A stretch of 64,000 nucleotides of DNA from Pinus tabuliformis. Its lineage: Eukaryota > Streptophyta > Pinopsida > Pinales > Pinaceae. Shown in pieces: positions 9,640 to 21,571 of this stretch (position 1 is the stretch's first letter; every line of letters starts with the position of its first letter). A program made the position numbers and the translations under genes. The DNA is taken from assembly GCA_031772625.1 (NCBI GenBank), contig CM062815.1:606593980-606657979 (forward strand), read 5' to 3'. The notes beneath the pieces were generated by a model, which searched no databases, had not been told where the DNA came from, and saw nothing but the letters and a program-made list of their open reading frames with translations.

Positions 9640-10200
9640 CAAACAGGTATGAGTAATGTTTGTGTCTTTGTGCAGAATACAGGATTATTCAGGCGAAATC
9701 TATCCTTTTCAACGAAAAAACAAGTAGAGTCATCTTTAAGCCCTTTTCTGACTCCTAAAACATGAAAAGATTGCCGAGCATTTCTTTTACACTTGTTAAA
9801 ACGAAATTAAAAGACGGTCCACTTACAGCTCTTTTCCGACCGTAAAAACATGAAAAGATTGCCGGATTTTTGTCGTTTCAAATTCGATATTGGTTATAAA
9901 ACAACGTGTCGTTGATCGCTTTTTTACTTTTTCAGTTCAGTGACACTAATAACGAAAAGTACTCCTTGGTCGTAAAAGATCAAGCGGTTCTCTCAAGTAT
10001 TATTTTATACTTTTTCGGGCTTGGGAGACACAAATTTACGAAAAAGGTCAACCCTGAAGTCTTCTTAAGTTTTTTCAGACTCTCTAAAATTGAAAAACGC
10101 TGAGTTTCTCCTATACTGGACTCATTAAAATTTCATAGTAAAGGACCTGTTCAATTACAAACAGGAACGAACCACTCCTTCTTAGGGTTCGAATTTAAAC
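9640..10200 (+). repeat. Degenerate tandem repeats in TE-A 3' UTR
   Basis: Units share a pattern of CTTTTTCAGACTC, TAAAATTGAAAAACG and GGACTCATTAAAATTT, with short AT-rich spacers. The clearest units are near 9740, 9840 and 10060-10140. The same motif family builds the larger arrays in TE-B (14555-15880 and 23330-24640) and the TE-C 3' UTR (37700-38290). Tandem arrays in the 3' UTR are a known trait of Tat-lineage elements. Confidence 0.65.
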
Positions 10201-11327
10201 TAAGTTGGACTCATCCGAAGGATGAGCTTATAATCAAGCAAATGTTATCCTCCTCAAGCTTGTCAAAAATAAAGAGGTACTTGCCAGAAATGGTGGGGGA
10301 AAAAGAGAGGAAAATGAGTCTGTTTGTCATACTTTGTAACCACTCTTGAACACGACACTTTTATTCACCTGGGTTGGGAGATCCTTTGCCTAACAGTTGA
10401 TCAAACCACATTGAAAGTCTTCAGCTGGTTTCTGGGTATTAACTTTGGGTCAATTGTCACCAAGCCATCTGTCGTGTCGTTATGTGTTCAAGAGGTCACT
10501 GCCAATAAGCCATTCATCTGCAAAATATCTGTCATCCATCTTGACCATCCCTGAGTTAGTCCTTGCAACCAAATTTCTTCAACTTGATCTATGATTTCAT
10601 GTTGTGTGCTTACCTACGACGGATCGCTTTCTATCGACATCAGCTCATTATCTAGAAAGATGATCTAGAAATCGTCAGTACCTTGAAATCTGCATGCCTC
10701 AATGGCAGGTTTCTCGCCTTTGACGACAGTTTACATCATTGACTTTCGATCGAAGGATTTCGTGATATGTTTGACATCAATACATTTACTCACATCTCAT
10801 GGATTGTACTGGGTACTTTGAGAACCATTGACATCACTGGTGGTTTCTCTCACACTTGTTAACAGTTTACATCATTGACTGGTAATCAAGTGATTTCTAC
10901 CATGTTTGACATCAACAAATTTATTCGCATGGATAGAATTGTACTATTTTGGGAAGTAGAAATGAAGACCCTAGATCTAGTTTCCACCATCCAGGCTGCG
11001 AGGAATTTTGTACTCATTATGTCGTGGACTATTCATAAAAGATGGTTGCGTCCATACTGTGTTCACACGAGTCTATACTTATGATGTTTTACAAGATCAT
11101 TCCTATATCAGAGTAGTAGATAGGTTTCTAGTTAGTTTTGATCTGAGTATGGGAATGCCTACCTCAGCAATGATATGATCTCATATATATATCTTGCATT
11201 GAATGTTTTTACAGGTTCCGACCGGGCTCTCCACAAGATAATCCTCGAAATGATAAAGTACTTCACTCTTCCTATATGATAAATGAAATCCTCATCTACT
11301 ACAGACTTTGCACTTTAGTGGGCAATC
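10200..11327 (+). other. TE-A 3' untranslated region and polypurine tract
   Basis: No convincing coding sequence. The stretch is collinear with TE-C 36655-37800 (reverse) and shares blocks such as ATGTTTGACATCAA and GTTTACATCATTGACT with the TE-B 3' UTRs. The purine-rich TTTAGTGGGCAATC (11314-11327) abuts the LTR and is the likely plus-strand primer site. Confidence 0.65.
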
Positions 11328-12379
11328 TGTTACACAAAAATATCGTCACCATGATTATTTGCAGTCAGTATGGGTCTATCATCACTTGTACTGTCTTCCT
11401 AAGCAAGTCTAGGACCTCATCTCTTCAAATCAAGCTTTGGAAGTGGGAGAAAGACATTAAAAATCAATGTAACTCTAGTTTCGCACTTTCTCTCATGGTC
11501 ACCTGCGGTCCCGCACCTTCTGTGTACAAAAGCTGCGTACCTACCCGCTCTGTTCCTAACGGTGCAGGTGTGGACCCCTGTGAAAGTCAAAAGGCGCAAT
11601 TTTTATCTTAAAAAACTCACTTTGGGTTAATTCTAGAGTTTTCTAGAAGGAATTTTGACGTGGATTGTTCGCTCTAAGGTGGTTCATGCATCCCAAAAGA
11701 GAAGGAGCTAATCCCTTGACTAAAGGAGCTATCCCTTTGAAGGAGGGCTTTATCCCTTTAAAGGAGGACCTAGTAACTTCCCTCCATTGCACTATAAATA
11801 CAGGCATTGGGGTGAGGACTAGGGAGGTTAGAAGCTGAACATTTTGAGGGTAAATGCTGGTGAAATCAAGACTCTTTGGTTGAGCTTGAGAGGAAAGATC
11901 ACATACCTCTTGTTTCCATTGGAGAGTGAGTGAAGCTTGTTAAAGTAGAGGAGACATCTTGTTGGACCCTGGGAGGAGCTTGTACAGCGTCAAGGCAAAG
12001 GTTGTAAAGTTCTTCTTCTTTTGAATTAATACAATCAAACTCATTTTTCTCAACAAGTATCTTATGTTATTTGTTTCATGGACTCCTTGACTTTCATGTT
12101 AAATATGTTTCATGCAATTGGTTTTTCAGGTGCTATTTAATTTGTTTGCCTTGTTTGTGTTTGTAGATTCACGAAGAGGAGCTCATTTGGATCAAAAGAG
12201 CGAGGGCATCCACAAGCTTGCGTTGGACCAAAGGTAGGCCCTAAAAACCTTTGTTTGCTATTGTTTATTGAAACATATTTAGAGAAAGATAGTGTCTGGT
12301 TGGTTTGCTTGTCGTTAGGTCTTCTTTAGATTCTAGGAAGGTCTATCTTGTCCGCAAGATCGACCCATTCCGCGCGACA
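11328..12379 (+). repeat. 3' LTR of TE-A
   Basis: This LTR of 1052 bp starts TGTTACACAAAAATATCG and ends GCGCGACA. Its ends are fixed by comparison with TE-C LTRs 35600-36654 and 50054-51108 in the opposite orientation. TATAAATA at 11793-11800 gives the direction of transcription and splits U3 (about 500 bp) from R/U5. The U3 carries short repeats at 11701-11770 (AAGGAG...ATCCCTTT, about 22 bp, three to four copies). Confidence 0.9.
11793..11800 (+). promoter_or_regulatory. TATA box of the TE-A LTR
   Basis: TATAAATA within ACTATAAATACAGGC, a good plant TATA context. It is conserved in reverse at 50636-50643 of TE-C; the other TE-C LTR has CATAAATA near 36186, a point change. Confidence 0.65.
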
Positions 12380-12432
12380 CCATCACTTCGAAGATTGCAT
12401 CATTTGTGGCAATGAACGATAGCTTTACCCAT
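12380..12432 (-). other. 53-bp sliver of the HOST element between TE-A and TE-B
   Basis: Read on the - strand and joined to the DNA right of TE-B (30876 onward), it gives one open frame across the junction, DPARAWVKLSFIATNDAIF. This shows that it is a piece of the HOST extra ORF trapped between two insertions. It includes the left TE-B target copy CCCAT (12428-12432) and the presumed TE-A target copy CCATC (12380-12384). Confidence 0.75.
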
Positions 12433-13462
12433 TGCTATAGGATAAAATGCATGGTGTATGGAGAATGAGGATACCCTCAAAGGTCTTCCCAGGACCTTCG
12501 ACAGACTGTATGATTATCTATAACTGTCACAAGGTTACATGCATGTTCATAAACAATAACTAACTATCAAAGTAGCATAAATAGATTACCTCAAGCCTCC
12601 ATATAGATTTGCTGGAGAGCACAATGCAGCTAGGTGGAAGTCCCCTGAGCCAACTCCAGATCAAGTCTTGCACATAGAAGGGACAAGCATAATCACAACA
12701 TACAACTCTAATAACTAATACAAGAATACATAAAAGAACATCCAGTTACACATAACTAAGCTACTCATGCTGAAAGGTATTGGACAAATGACTGAATGAA
12801 TGATAGTACCAACACCACGAAGTAGATAGTACAACTGCAGTTCTATATTAATGTTGGAAGAGTGATTACAACCATCTGTTGCATCAGCCTTCCCTTACCC
12901 CTCCAACTTCTCTCTCTCTTTCTCTCTTCTTACCAACTTCTTATGATTTGAGACAATGCTCAACAATCAAGTATGCTATCCTTTCAAATGCTCTGACCAC
13001 TATCACCATGGCCCTAGCTTTTCTTATGTAGCAATTGAGTTAGGGTTGCCAAGTTCCTCCTTGAGTTCCCTAGGGTAAAAGAAATGAAGTTGCCATGCTT
13101 TTCAGCTCTTTCCCATTTGCCTCCTTCGTTAGGGTTAGAAATCCTCCAAATAGGTCGAACTTGGATGTTTCCTTGCTTTTCTTAGAGTTTTTTTAGGAAC
13201 AAATATCTAGATATTTATGAGTCAAAATCATTCCTTTGAACTTTAGAACTTCACTAGGATCCATTAACATTGCTCCCGAACTAGAAATTTGAGTTAGTTG
13301 GGTCACTAACACACCCTTAGGCTTGCAAAGAAGATTTATAAAGCAGGTTGTTAGTGCATAGCTAACGTTAGTGTGGAAACAAGGCATGTGATCTTGGTAT
13401 TTGCTTTAGCTATCATGTCTTTCCCCTCTAAGATGATGAGGGGGTCATTTTGTTGTATAACA
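12433..13462 (-). repeat. TE-B LTR 1 (left)
   Basis: On the + strand it runs TGCTATAGGATAAAATG...GTTGTATAACA, so on its own strand TGTTATACAAC...CCTATAGCA. TATAAATC lies at 13340-13333 (- strand), about 120 bp from the LTR start. A CT-rich run is at 12905-12930. The start TGTTAYACAAMAAAAT resembles the TE-A LTR start. Confidence 0.88.
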
Positions 13463-14555
13463 AATGCCCCTTAATGTATGAGATCAGAGGCTGCGACGAT
13501 GGCAGAAATAATTTACTTAACTACAATTTTCATTCAAAAAGAGAGAGAGGATTGGAGCTTCGGGCAGTAGGGGAATCCTGATACGACACATATATATAAA
13601 ACTACTGAAATCATGTCCTGAGTCAGGCATTCCCATGCTCAGTAGCTATGTTAGAGTGATTTTCTCCAAAGAGATATGATGATGTTGGTCGCCGATAAGC
13701 ACAATGTGGATCCGGTGTCATAATAGAATCATCCTAATAAGCTGTCTCCAAAAGACAATATATGCAACTTGGAAGAGGAAACAAGACTGAGTGATGCAAG
13801 CCTCTACCCAAGGTCTTGATTTCCACTTCATCGAACAACATAGATTTATACATGTGAATATATGCGTTGATGTCGAACATGCACGAAATCATCTGATTAC
13901 CAGTCAATAATGGAGACTGTTAACAGATGTGAGGAAGGCCACCAATAATGGTGATGGTCTCCAAGATGCATAGTACAATCTAACGAGTGTGAAAGATGTT
14001 TTTGTCATTGAACACCCATAGAATCACTTAACCAGGAGCCAATAATGAGAACCCTTGATCAAACACAAGGCAACCTGCCACTAATGTCTGCAAGTACCAA
14101 GGCACTAAATGTGTTTCTAGGTTGTCTTCCTAGATAGAGTGTTGAAGTCGATAGGAAGATACCTGTCGAAAGGTAGGCAATAATGTGTCCTACATCAATC
14201 GACACGAAACAGGACAAGAATGATTTTGTTTTTTGAGGAATCTTTGAGCATTGGGTCTAAACAACAGAGGGCATGATGAAAGGATATGCTTGATGGGTTG
14301 ATGGAGGAAACAAAAGGTTAACCGTTGTACAATAGAAGGCACAACAATGGTTTTAACCATGCAGCACTAGACTCATGAACACCAAAGAGTGTTAGGATAC
14401 AGAGATGAAAAACATTGGGGTATATAGGCTAAACTCATAGGATGGTAGGATTCATATTGAGAGGCCGTCACAAGGAAGATTTATCTGAGGGAGTGCCATG
14501 TTCAAGGGAACGACTGTTGCCAAACCACGCTTTATAACACTGAATGCAGTTGTAT
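13463..14555 (-). other. TE-B internal copy 1: 3' UTR with polypurine tract
   Basis: Directly inside the LTR, the - strand reads CATTAAGGGGCATT before TGTTATAC, a short purine tract likely to be the plus-strand primer. The rest is non-coding and clearly related to the 3' UTR of TE-A/TE-C (shared GTTGATGTCGAACATG, GATTACCAGTCAAT and CTGTTAACA). No gene seen. Confidence 0.65.
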
Positions 14556-15880
14556 TTTCCACTTTCCCCATCTGATTAGTTTAGCGAGTCCAGATGGGTA
14601 AACTCATCGATCTTTTCATATTTTAAGAGTTTGAAAAGGACTGCAAAAAGAGTGACTTTGTGCCCTATCTGATTAGTTTAATGAGTCCAGACAAGCAGAC
14701 TCATCGATGTTTTAATGTTTTGAGAGTCTGAAAAGGATCATAAAAAGAGCAACTCTATATCTTGTTTGTGTAATTTAAAGAGTACAAACTAGACAACTCG
14801 GTGGTTTTTCCATATTTAGAGAGTCTGAAAAGATCGTAAAGAATGACTCCATGGTGGTCCCTTTGTCATAGTTGTTAATCAGGCGTGAAAAAAGGTTAAT
14901 AGTATACACGGATTGGTTACTTTTCCTTGAGTTAATCTACTGAATCCGGATAAAGAGAAACCTATGTTCAATAGATGTCGACCTCATTTTGTTACGAGTG
15001 CAAGGAGATGGAATAAACTCATTTTTTGTCGTGAATTTTTAATGAGTCACATGATGACAAACTCAATACCTTCATCAAATTTTAACGAGTCAAATGAAGA
15101 AAACTCAAGGTATCTTTTTTAGTTTAGTGAGCGAGGAAAAAGAGGTAAAATAATTGCTCATTCCTTCTTCGTAGATTTAATGAGCCCGAAGGAGGGGGAA
15201 AAACTCAGGGATTTTTCAATTTTAAGATCGAGAAATGGTCCCAAAAAAGCAAGTGCTCTTGTTGTTGTCGTATATTTTTAATGAGCCCGGTGACAAAAAC
15301 TCGGGATTTTTCAGTTTAACGAGTGAGAAAAGTACCTAAAATAATGCTTGGGTCATCTTTATAAATGTTTAACGAGCCTAAAGACAAAACTCAGGATTTT
15401 TTTCAGTTTTATGAGCGAGAAAAAAGCGCCTAAAAAGAATGCTCTAATGGTCTTTTTCAGTTTAATGAGCTAGAAAAAGAGTGAAAAAGAGTTGCTCAGA
15501 CCATCGTCGTATATGTTTAACAAGCCCAACGATGACAAACTCAAGGATTTTTCAGTTTTTGAGAGCGAGAAAATATCCAATAAAAGAAAGTTCTCATATC
15601 TTCTTTGTAGTAGTTTAACGAGCCCAAAGAAGGAGACTCAAGGTTTTTCGAATTAACGAGCAAGAAAAATACCATAAAAAGAATGCTCGATCTTCTTCGT
15701 GGTAGTTTAATGAGCCCGAAGGGGACTCAAGGAGTTTTTGGATTAACAAGCAAGAAAAATACCATAAAAAGAATGCTCGATCTTCTTCGAGGTAGTTTAA
15801 CGAGCCTGAAGAAGGAGACTCAACGACATTTTGGATTAACGAGAAAGAAAAATACCATAAAAATAATGCTCGATCTTTCT
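14555..15880 (-). repeat. TE-B copy 1: 3' UTR tandem repeat array (about 90-bp unit)
   Basis: About 14 diverged units read, on the + strand, GTAGTTTAACGAGCCC..., AGACTCAAGG, TTAACGAGCAAGAAAA and CATAAAAAGAATGCTC. The last three units (15608-15880) are the most alike, with a period of about 90 bp. The array is replaced by progressively poorer units towards the LTR. It matches the array at 23330-24640 and, more distantly, the TE-A 3' UTR repeats. Confidence 0.8.
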
Positions 15881-16166
15881 TGATCTCATGCTTGACAATA
15901 GAAGGGTCTATTCCATGTGTTTCCTCATAAGACCAAGGGAAAACATCATGAATGTCCTTAAAAGGGTAGGTGAAGCTTGAAATTTCCTCACGGTTGCGAT
16001 TGGCTCCAATTTGTATGTTTTCCACGATGCCTGTCATGACTGGAATATAGATGAGCAATGTCTTTGAAAGATTTCCCATGTTTCCCTCCAAGTCCGAAGT
16101 TTGGATAGTCGTATATGGTGAGGAAACGATTTCAGGTGCGTCAGGTGACAGGATTTGAAGAAGCAT
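15615..16166 (-). pseudogene. TE-B copy 1: pol linker and RT start, truncated
   Basis: The frame covers the region between protease and RT (IVENIQIGANRNREEI), then FPWSYEETHGIDPSIVKHEIK, which matches the start of RT in TE-A (FAWSYEEMPGIDPAIVLHEIK). Directly after KHEIKKD the similarity ends and the frame runs into the tandem array, where 90-bp units keep the frame and code a repeated segment of about 30 residues (EEDRAFFLWYFSC). All RT catalytic blocks are missing. In copy 2 a TGA follows KHEIKKD, so the read-through here is probably accidental. Confidence 0.75.
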
Positions 16167-16364
16167 AATGTCCGAATCAGATATCGAAACATGATGGTGC
16201 GAGTCCTCCCAAGGTCACTCTTCTAAACTCATGATTTCTCTAATAGCTTCGTCCATAGGTAGGACTTGATTGAGGGGATTGAAAGAAGCAGCGGTTATGG
16301 GAGGGGCAGGTGTATTGTTGGCTGTAAACAAAGTGATTGGAGATGTAGATGTAGATTGAATGAC

Positions 16365-17303
16365 TTAGTAGTCCAATTCAGCTAGTGACAATAACATTCT
16401 TTCTCTATAAGTGTCAATGTCTGAAGGGGCCACGAGGATCCAAGGATCAGTCGGTTTGTGAGGAATGGGTGAAACCATAGAGACCGTCTGTGGAATCGCG
16501 AGTGGCAGAAGAGGGAAACAACCCATAAGGGAAGAGCCCTTTAGTAGACTGGTACTGATACTGACATTAGAGTCATGTACACCACACACTAAGGCTACGG
16601 AGCTGTTAGGTAACAGAGAGTAATCTGGGGTGCAAAAAGACAGCTGATCCACTGTGAATATCTTTCCATCTAAGGGAAAGAGGATGACAGAGAAGAACGA
16701 AGACATAATGGCCTTCATGGAATAAGTCCAACTGCGGCCCAAAAGTAGATTATAGTCAAGTTTATGATCCACGACTTCAATATCTACCGTTACTGTTTTC
16801 CCACTCAAGGTGATGGGATAGCTAGCTAGGTAACCTTTTGGGATGAAAGTGTGGCCGTTGAAAGATTTAAGGAAATTCGACGGTGGGGATAAGGTTGGAG
16901 AACCTAGAGCGAGCCATCATGAAGCCAACATGATGTAGGTAGAAGCACCTTTGTCAATGACAGTTCTATGTATACCTTTACCTTTCGAAAAGATTTGCAC
17001 TTGAAATGCAAGTTGGTGGGAAAGGGGAGGTTTACACTTTTCCATGTTGAAAATTGCAAGCATGGATTCCCATGGGTCGATACCACCAATAGCCGAAAGC
17101 AAAGCTTTCCTTTGTGATGGGCATGTTTGTAATACTTCGAGCGCCGACATAGCCGACGACGCTTGTGCCAAGTCTTCTACAATGCTATATTTTTGGGTAG
17201 CACATGCAGATGTATTGTGTGTTGTGCGTCGAAGTGCCCCTTTGGGGGGCTGAATTACAAGATCAACAACTGGCCGTTTCATATGAAAATCATTGGGAGA
17301 CAA
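16365..17303 (-). pseudogene. TE-B copy 1: protease region
   Basis: Frame 17303-16917 codes VVDLVIQPPKGALRRTTHNTS, the conserved SAMSALEVLQTCPSQRKALL and the active site VIDKGASTYIM, where Lys stands between Asp and Gly (Glu in TE-A and copy 2). After a frame break near 16915 the frame 16808-16365 codes VVDHKLDYNLLLGRSWTY and DGKIFTVDQL, the protease C-terminal part. The order matches TE-A 3130-3760 closely. With the shift and the Lys change, protease activity is unlikely. Confidence 0.8.
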
Positions 17304-17309
17304 TGTGTT

Positions 17310-19552
17310 TTGACTTGAGGAAGGTTCCTCTGCATGAGTGACAGGAGCTCCATAGGATTTGGCTCTTGTTTGTGGATCTACCGTTTCAAAGGTGTAAATT
17401 GTAGAAGATCCTTCACCAGCTGAAGGATGTTGTGAACCACCATTGCCCCATTGTAGGGGTTGGGGTTGGTTTGCAATAAGGTTTTGGTACTGCTGAGTGG
17501 GGAAAGGATTATTCAGGACAGTGGGGGTCCTACCAGTATCGTGTTAGCAATGAAATCTGTGCATTCCTGAAGACACGAACATAGATATGTCAAGTGGTAT
17601 TCATCATAGATTTTGTAAGGGAATCAGGATGGTTTATCCTTTCCATCGCCAGAGGGTTCAACAACCTTCTGCTTTGGGTTGTACTGCTTTGTTGACTGCT
17701 CTTCAGAAGGAGTAGTCTTTTTCTTATTCTTCTTGTTCTTACCACCGAGATTTTATGTAGACTGCACAGAGTTTATCGTGGTGGTAAGAAGAGTAGTTGA
17801 TTTGGTAGACGGGTCCACTGACAACTGGGCAATTTGACTGCTGAGTTGTTTTATAGCAATATCAAAGGTTGCATCGACAATCCCATCGGCGTAGTCGCGA
17901 AAGTATTGGAGTTGCGAGGGGCATTGGGGATTATGTCGTAAAGAGTGCCAGACTGTGAATATATCAGATCTAAGTGCTGGGAATGACGTATGGATTGGGC
18001 TTTTGTGACCGCACCACCTATGGCGACATCCTTAGCGATTTGGGGGAGTAGGGACTTACAAAACCAATCCGCTAAGAGATAGTCTGGGAGGGGAGCTTTT
18101 ACCAACCTCCGCCTATGTCTCCATTCATGTATATGATCATAGATGTGGGTGGTGGTATCCTGATGTACTGAAGTGAGGAGCTCTGTGCCAGTCTCGTAGC
18201 GGATGGGTAGCTGGAAGTGCTTTAGGAATTCCATCGCTAGAGCGTCGAAGATATTTACTGACATGTGTGGTAACTCAATGTACCACTTAGCTGCGTTGCC
18301 ATGAGGGTGCAGGGAAAAAGATGTAACCAGACACTATCATCCACCATGGAGTTAGAAACACACCAAAGATGATAGGTGGTGATATGGGTGCCTCGATCCT
18401 CCCCTTATTTTCCGTCGAACTTAGGGATGTCTGTTGGCATTTTATGCGGGATCGGCGGCCAAAATAAGTTATGGTAGATGGGGTCATTTGTAAGTTTGTA
18501 CAAGTCGGGGATATCAAATGCTGCCAAGAAAGGCAAAGTGTGTGATGCCCCCGACTTGGACCAAGGTGATGACATATGACTTGAGGAACCTTGCGGTCCT
18601 CCCATCGTTTGAGTCCAATATTATACACAGGTTGTGTGGCATAGTAGTTGCCTTGGGATATGGTTTTGTAGTATGAATTTCCATGGGGAATCTAATGTTG
18701 GGGTATAGAATTGCCCCATGATAAGCAGTGCCCCCTTGAATCATTTGAATTTGTGAGTAGGGTGACCCCACGGATTGGTTGGGACCTCCTTGAGCATTCC
18801 CGCTTGCCACAAAACTAACTATATGTCTCTGATTGACATAAGGAATGCTCATATCAATCAGTGACTGACCATGCATGCCTAAGAATGGAGGGGGAACTGT
18901 TACACTCCTGACTAGTATGTGCATATTGGGAATGCCCCCAGATACTTGAATCTGGGGGTTTGAACTATCCAATGGCTACCGACCATATTGTTGGTTGATG
19001 AGAACTGCACTAATAGTGCTATATTGAGCGTTATAAGGAGTGTTGTATGTAGCACTTGTCAAATGTATACAGTTTGACACTCTAGGGGTGGAACCTGGCA
19101 TCGACTGGGTTCCACTCGTGGAGGGTGTCATGTGAGTGGTTGTACCTGGGAAAAATGGGATAGTGGGGTTCGCCATCAATTGTGTGGTGGTGACTGTCCA
19201 CTAGGGAAGTGGTGGAGGACCAAAAGTGTCCACAGAGTGCCATGACCCTCATCGACGACATGGATGGAAATGTTCCCTCTAAAGAGACAGGGAGTATAGG
19301 TGCCACGGGAATGAAGAGTGGGTCCAATGGATTCATTAGCAGAGGGTTAAAGGGAGGAAGAAATCCTTCGGTAAAGAAATCCTCTGGAAAACTCGAATCG
19401 TCAGTTGTCCGAACAGATTATGTGTGAGATTGAGGAGACTGATTCCCTGAAGATGGGGAATCTAGTTCATTGGAGCTCAGTGGATCTTCCACAATGAGTG
19501 GAGGAAGTCCTAGCAATCGTCTAGATTGACGACAAGGGCCGGATGTAGCCAT
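17310..19552 (-). pseudogene. gag: TE-B copy 1: gag
   Basis: Gag starts at the ATG 19552 (MATSGPCRQSRRLLGLPP), related to the TE-A gag start. A stop falls after about 45 codons and several frames follow: a Ser/Pro-rich linker (19336-18976), then DIPDLYKLTNDPIYHNLFWPP (about 18480-18410) and VSVNIFDALAMEFLKHFQLP (18264-18200), the capsid core. Further down are DYLLADWFCKSLLPQIAKDV and a zinc-knuckle remnant at about 17575-17625, where the first Cys of CXXC has decayed. The gag order equals TE-A. It would have packaged TE-B RNA; now broken by stops and shifts. Confidence 0.8.
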
Positions 19553-21061
19553 GGTGACCATTAATTTTATCAATAAATTTTATCATGATATTTGTTAAAG
19601 TCTCAAATGATAACACTCCGGTGCCTAAAAAATTATAAAAAATACACTAAGTTGATCAATCAACAAACAGAGGGAAATGACCATGTCTGATAAGCACTGA
19701 TCACTGGAGATGAAACCCAGTATCTCAATGAATTACAGAGAAGGCTGGCCAGATGTACAGTTATGGTTACTCTAGAGCTTTGCTTGAACCTTAGATTGAG
19801 GGGCCAAGGACTCTCGTGAAGATGAGCACCCTCCCAAAAATTGAAGATAGAGTAGGTCCATCTATGTTAGCTACTAGGGCAGCCCGCCCTAGTCACCTTG
19901 TGTAAGTCCCTAAAATTTTGGCCACTAAGGATACCTCAGATCACAGACACCATCGGGGGGGACATAGTCATAAATAGTACGTTGTGTGGGTAGGATACCT
20001 GAGTCCCCGACTCAGCTCCGAAATCCCCGAATGGATCCCCAATACACATAATACCCAAAGGAGTTGTAAGAGAAGGCGAAGTCCGATGTTGTCTCATATT
20101 TAGCTCCACTTTTATTTTAGTGGTCCCGGTAGTATGAGTGCAGAAGGAATTTTCTCTATTTTAATGACACTAGTGTTGGTGTCTAATCTTGGGCAGTTTA
20201 CTCACATTGCCTATCCCAAGATCCTAGCTCGTACTAATGCTTGTTTGCTCAATAAAGAGTTACTGATTGATTTTAGGTAAATTTTATGTGTACTTTTATA
20301 TTGTCCTTGGTAGGGGAGTTGAAGTATGAAATGTGATGAGACTTTGACTCAAAAATCATGCACAAGACAATGCTTTAAAAAAATTTCAATTCGATGAAAA
20401 CAAGTTGTATTCTACAGGTGAGATTTTTTCACATATTCATATTTTTTCCATGCATCTTAGTCTTTTAACACATGCATAACCAACAAAATTCTTTCCAATG
20501 TTTTCTTAACAACTACTTGAAACCAAAAATAGAGTAGCTTTTAACCAGGAAAACAGAAGAGTGAATAAAAAATGTGGATCTTTCTTTCATAAAAAATGAT
20601 TTTAGGAAAGAAAAAACAAAACTTATTTCCCAAAAAAAAACGTTTAGGACACCTATTTTGCTCACAAAATGCAGTAACAGATCCTTTTTTAGTCCATGAG
20701 TAGGCTTCCTATCCCTTTTGGTTTGCAAACATAGTTGGAAATCAATGTTTTGGGAGACTAACGCTCTATAGCAATGGCCACAGAGAGTTTCTAAGGCCAC
20801 TAATGCTTTCTGTATGCAGACACAGAGCTTTATAAAGCACCATGTAGTCTACTAACCTGCGTTAGTGTGGGGAAACATCTCCAAACAAGGCTTCTCAAAT
20901 AAGATTCAATGATGAATATATGTAGGCAAGATGCAGCAATGTTTTGGTGGGTCAGAAAGGGAATGTAGAAGTATAGGGAGCTCTTAGAAGGAGGAGGAAA
21001 CTGAGAACTGCCTGGGTAAACCGAGAACTATATGTATAGTCCCCAGTGGAGTTACCAATTC
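19553..21061 (-). other. TE-B copy 1: 5' UTR and primer binding site
   Basis: This is the leader between LTR 2 and gag. The primer site at 21057-21039 (- strand) reads TGGTAACTCCACTGGGGAC, a two-base variant of TGGCGACTCCACTGGGGAC, the tRNA-Arg-type site known from Ogre/Tat elements. Around 20800-20900 the leader carries a diverged copy of the LTR core-promoter block (GCTTTATAAAGC with flanks). No convincing coding sequence. Confidence 0.7.
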
Positions 21062-21535
21062 TTCTATAGGATAAAATGCACGGTGTAAGGAGAATGAAGA
21101 TACCCTCAAAGGTCTTCGCGGGACCTTCGACAAACTGTAAGATTATCTGTTACAGTCACAAAGTTACATGCATGTTCATAAACAATAACTAACTATCAAA
21201 GTAGGATAAATAGATTACCTGAAGCCTCTATGTAGATTTTCTAGAGAGTGCAATGTAGCTAGGTGGAAGTACCCTGAACCGGCTCTAGATCAAGTCCTAC
21301 ACATAGAAGAGACAAGCATAATCATAGGATACAACTTTGATAACTAATACATGAATATATAAAAGAACATCTAGCTACACATATCTAAGCTACTGATGCC
21401 AAAAGGTATTAGACAAACAACTGAATGAATGATAGTACCAATACCATGGAGTAGATAGTACAACTGCAGTTCTATATTAATGTTGGAAGAGTGATTACAA
21501 CCATATGTTGCAATAGCCTTCCCTTACCCCTCCAG

Positions 21536-21571
<36 letters not shown>

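Larger units (their letters stand above)
1..12379 (+). mobile_element. TE-A: Tat-like Ty3/gypsy LTR retrotransposon, 5' end outside window
   Basis: The element reads in order gag, protease, RT, RNase H, integrase, archaeal-type RNase H, antisense PMD gene, repeat-rich 3' UTR and 3' LTR. The window opens in the 5' UTR, so the 5' LTR and primer site are not visible. The right LTR (11328-12379) matches both 1055-bp LTRs of TE-C in reverse orientation, which fixes its ends. The expected 3' target-duplication copy is CCATC at 12380-12384; its partner lies outside. Coding frames are broken by several frameshifts and in-frame stops, so this copy is not autonomous. The second RNase H, the 3' UTR repeats and the extra antisense ORF are known features of the plant Tat lineage. 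Confidence 0.9.

Noticed and set aside
10324-10554. 76-residue frame, identical in TE-C at 37660-37430
   Set aside because: Shared only because both are the same 3' UTR; no start context, domain or neighbouring coding signal.
15683-15883. + strand frame with a 30-residue repeat (also 24436-24639)
   Set aside because: Produced by the 90-bp tandem repeat, which stays open in more than one frame; not conserved as a protein.
20513-20800. 95-residue - strand frame in the TE-B leader, with a partial match at 29582-29385
   Set aside because: Length differs between copies through indels and it overlaps the promoter-like block; not a supported gene.
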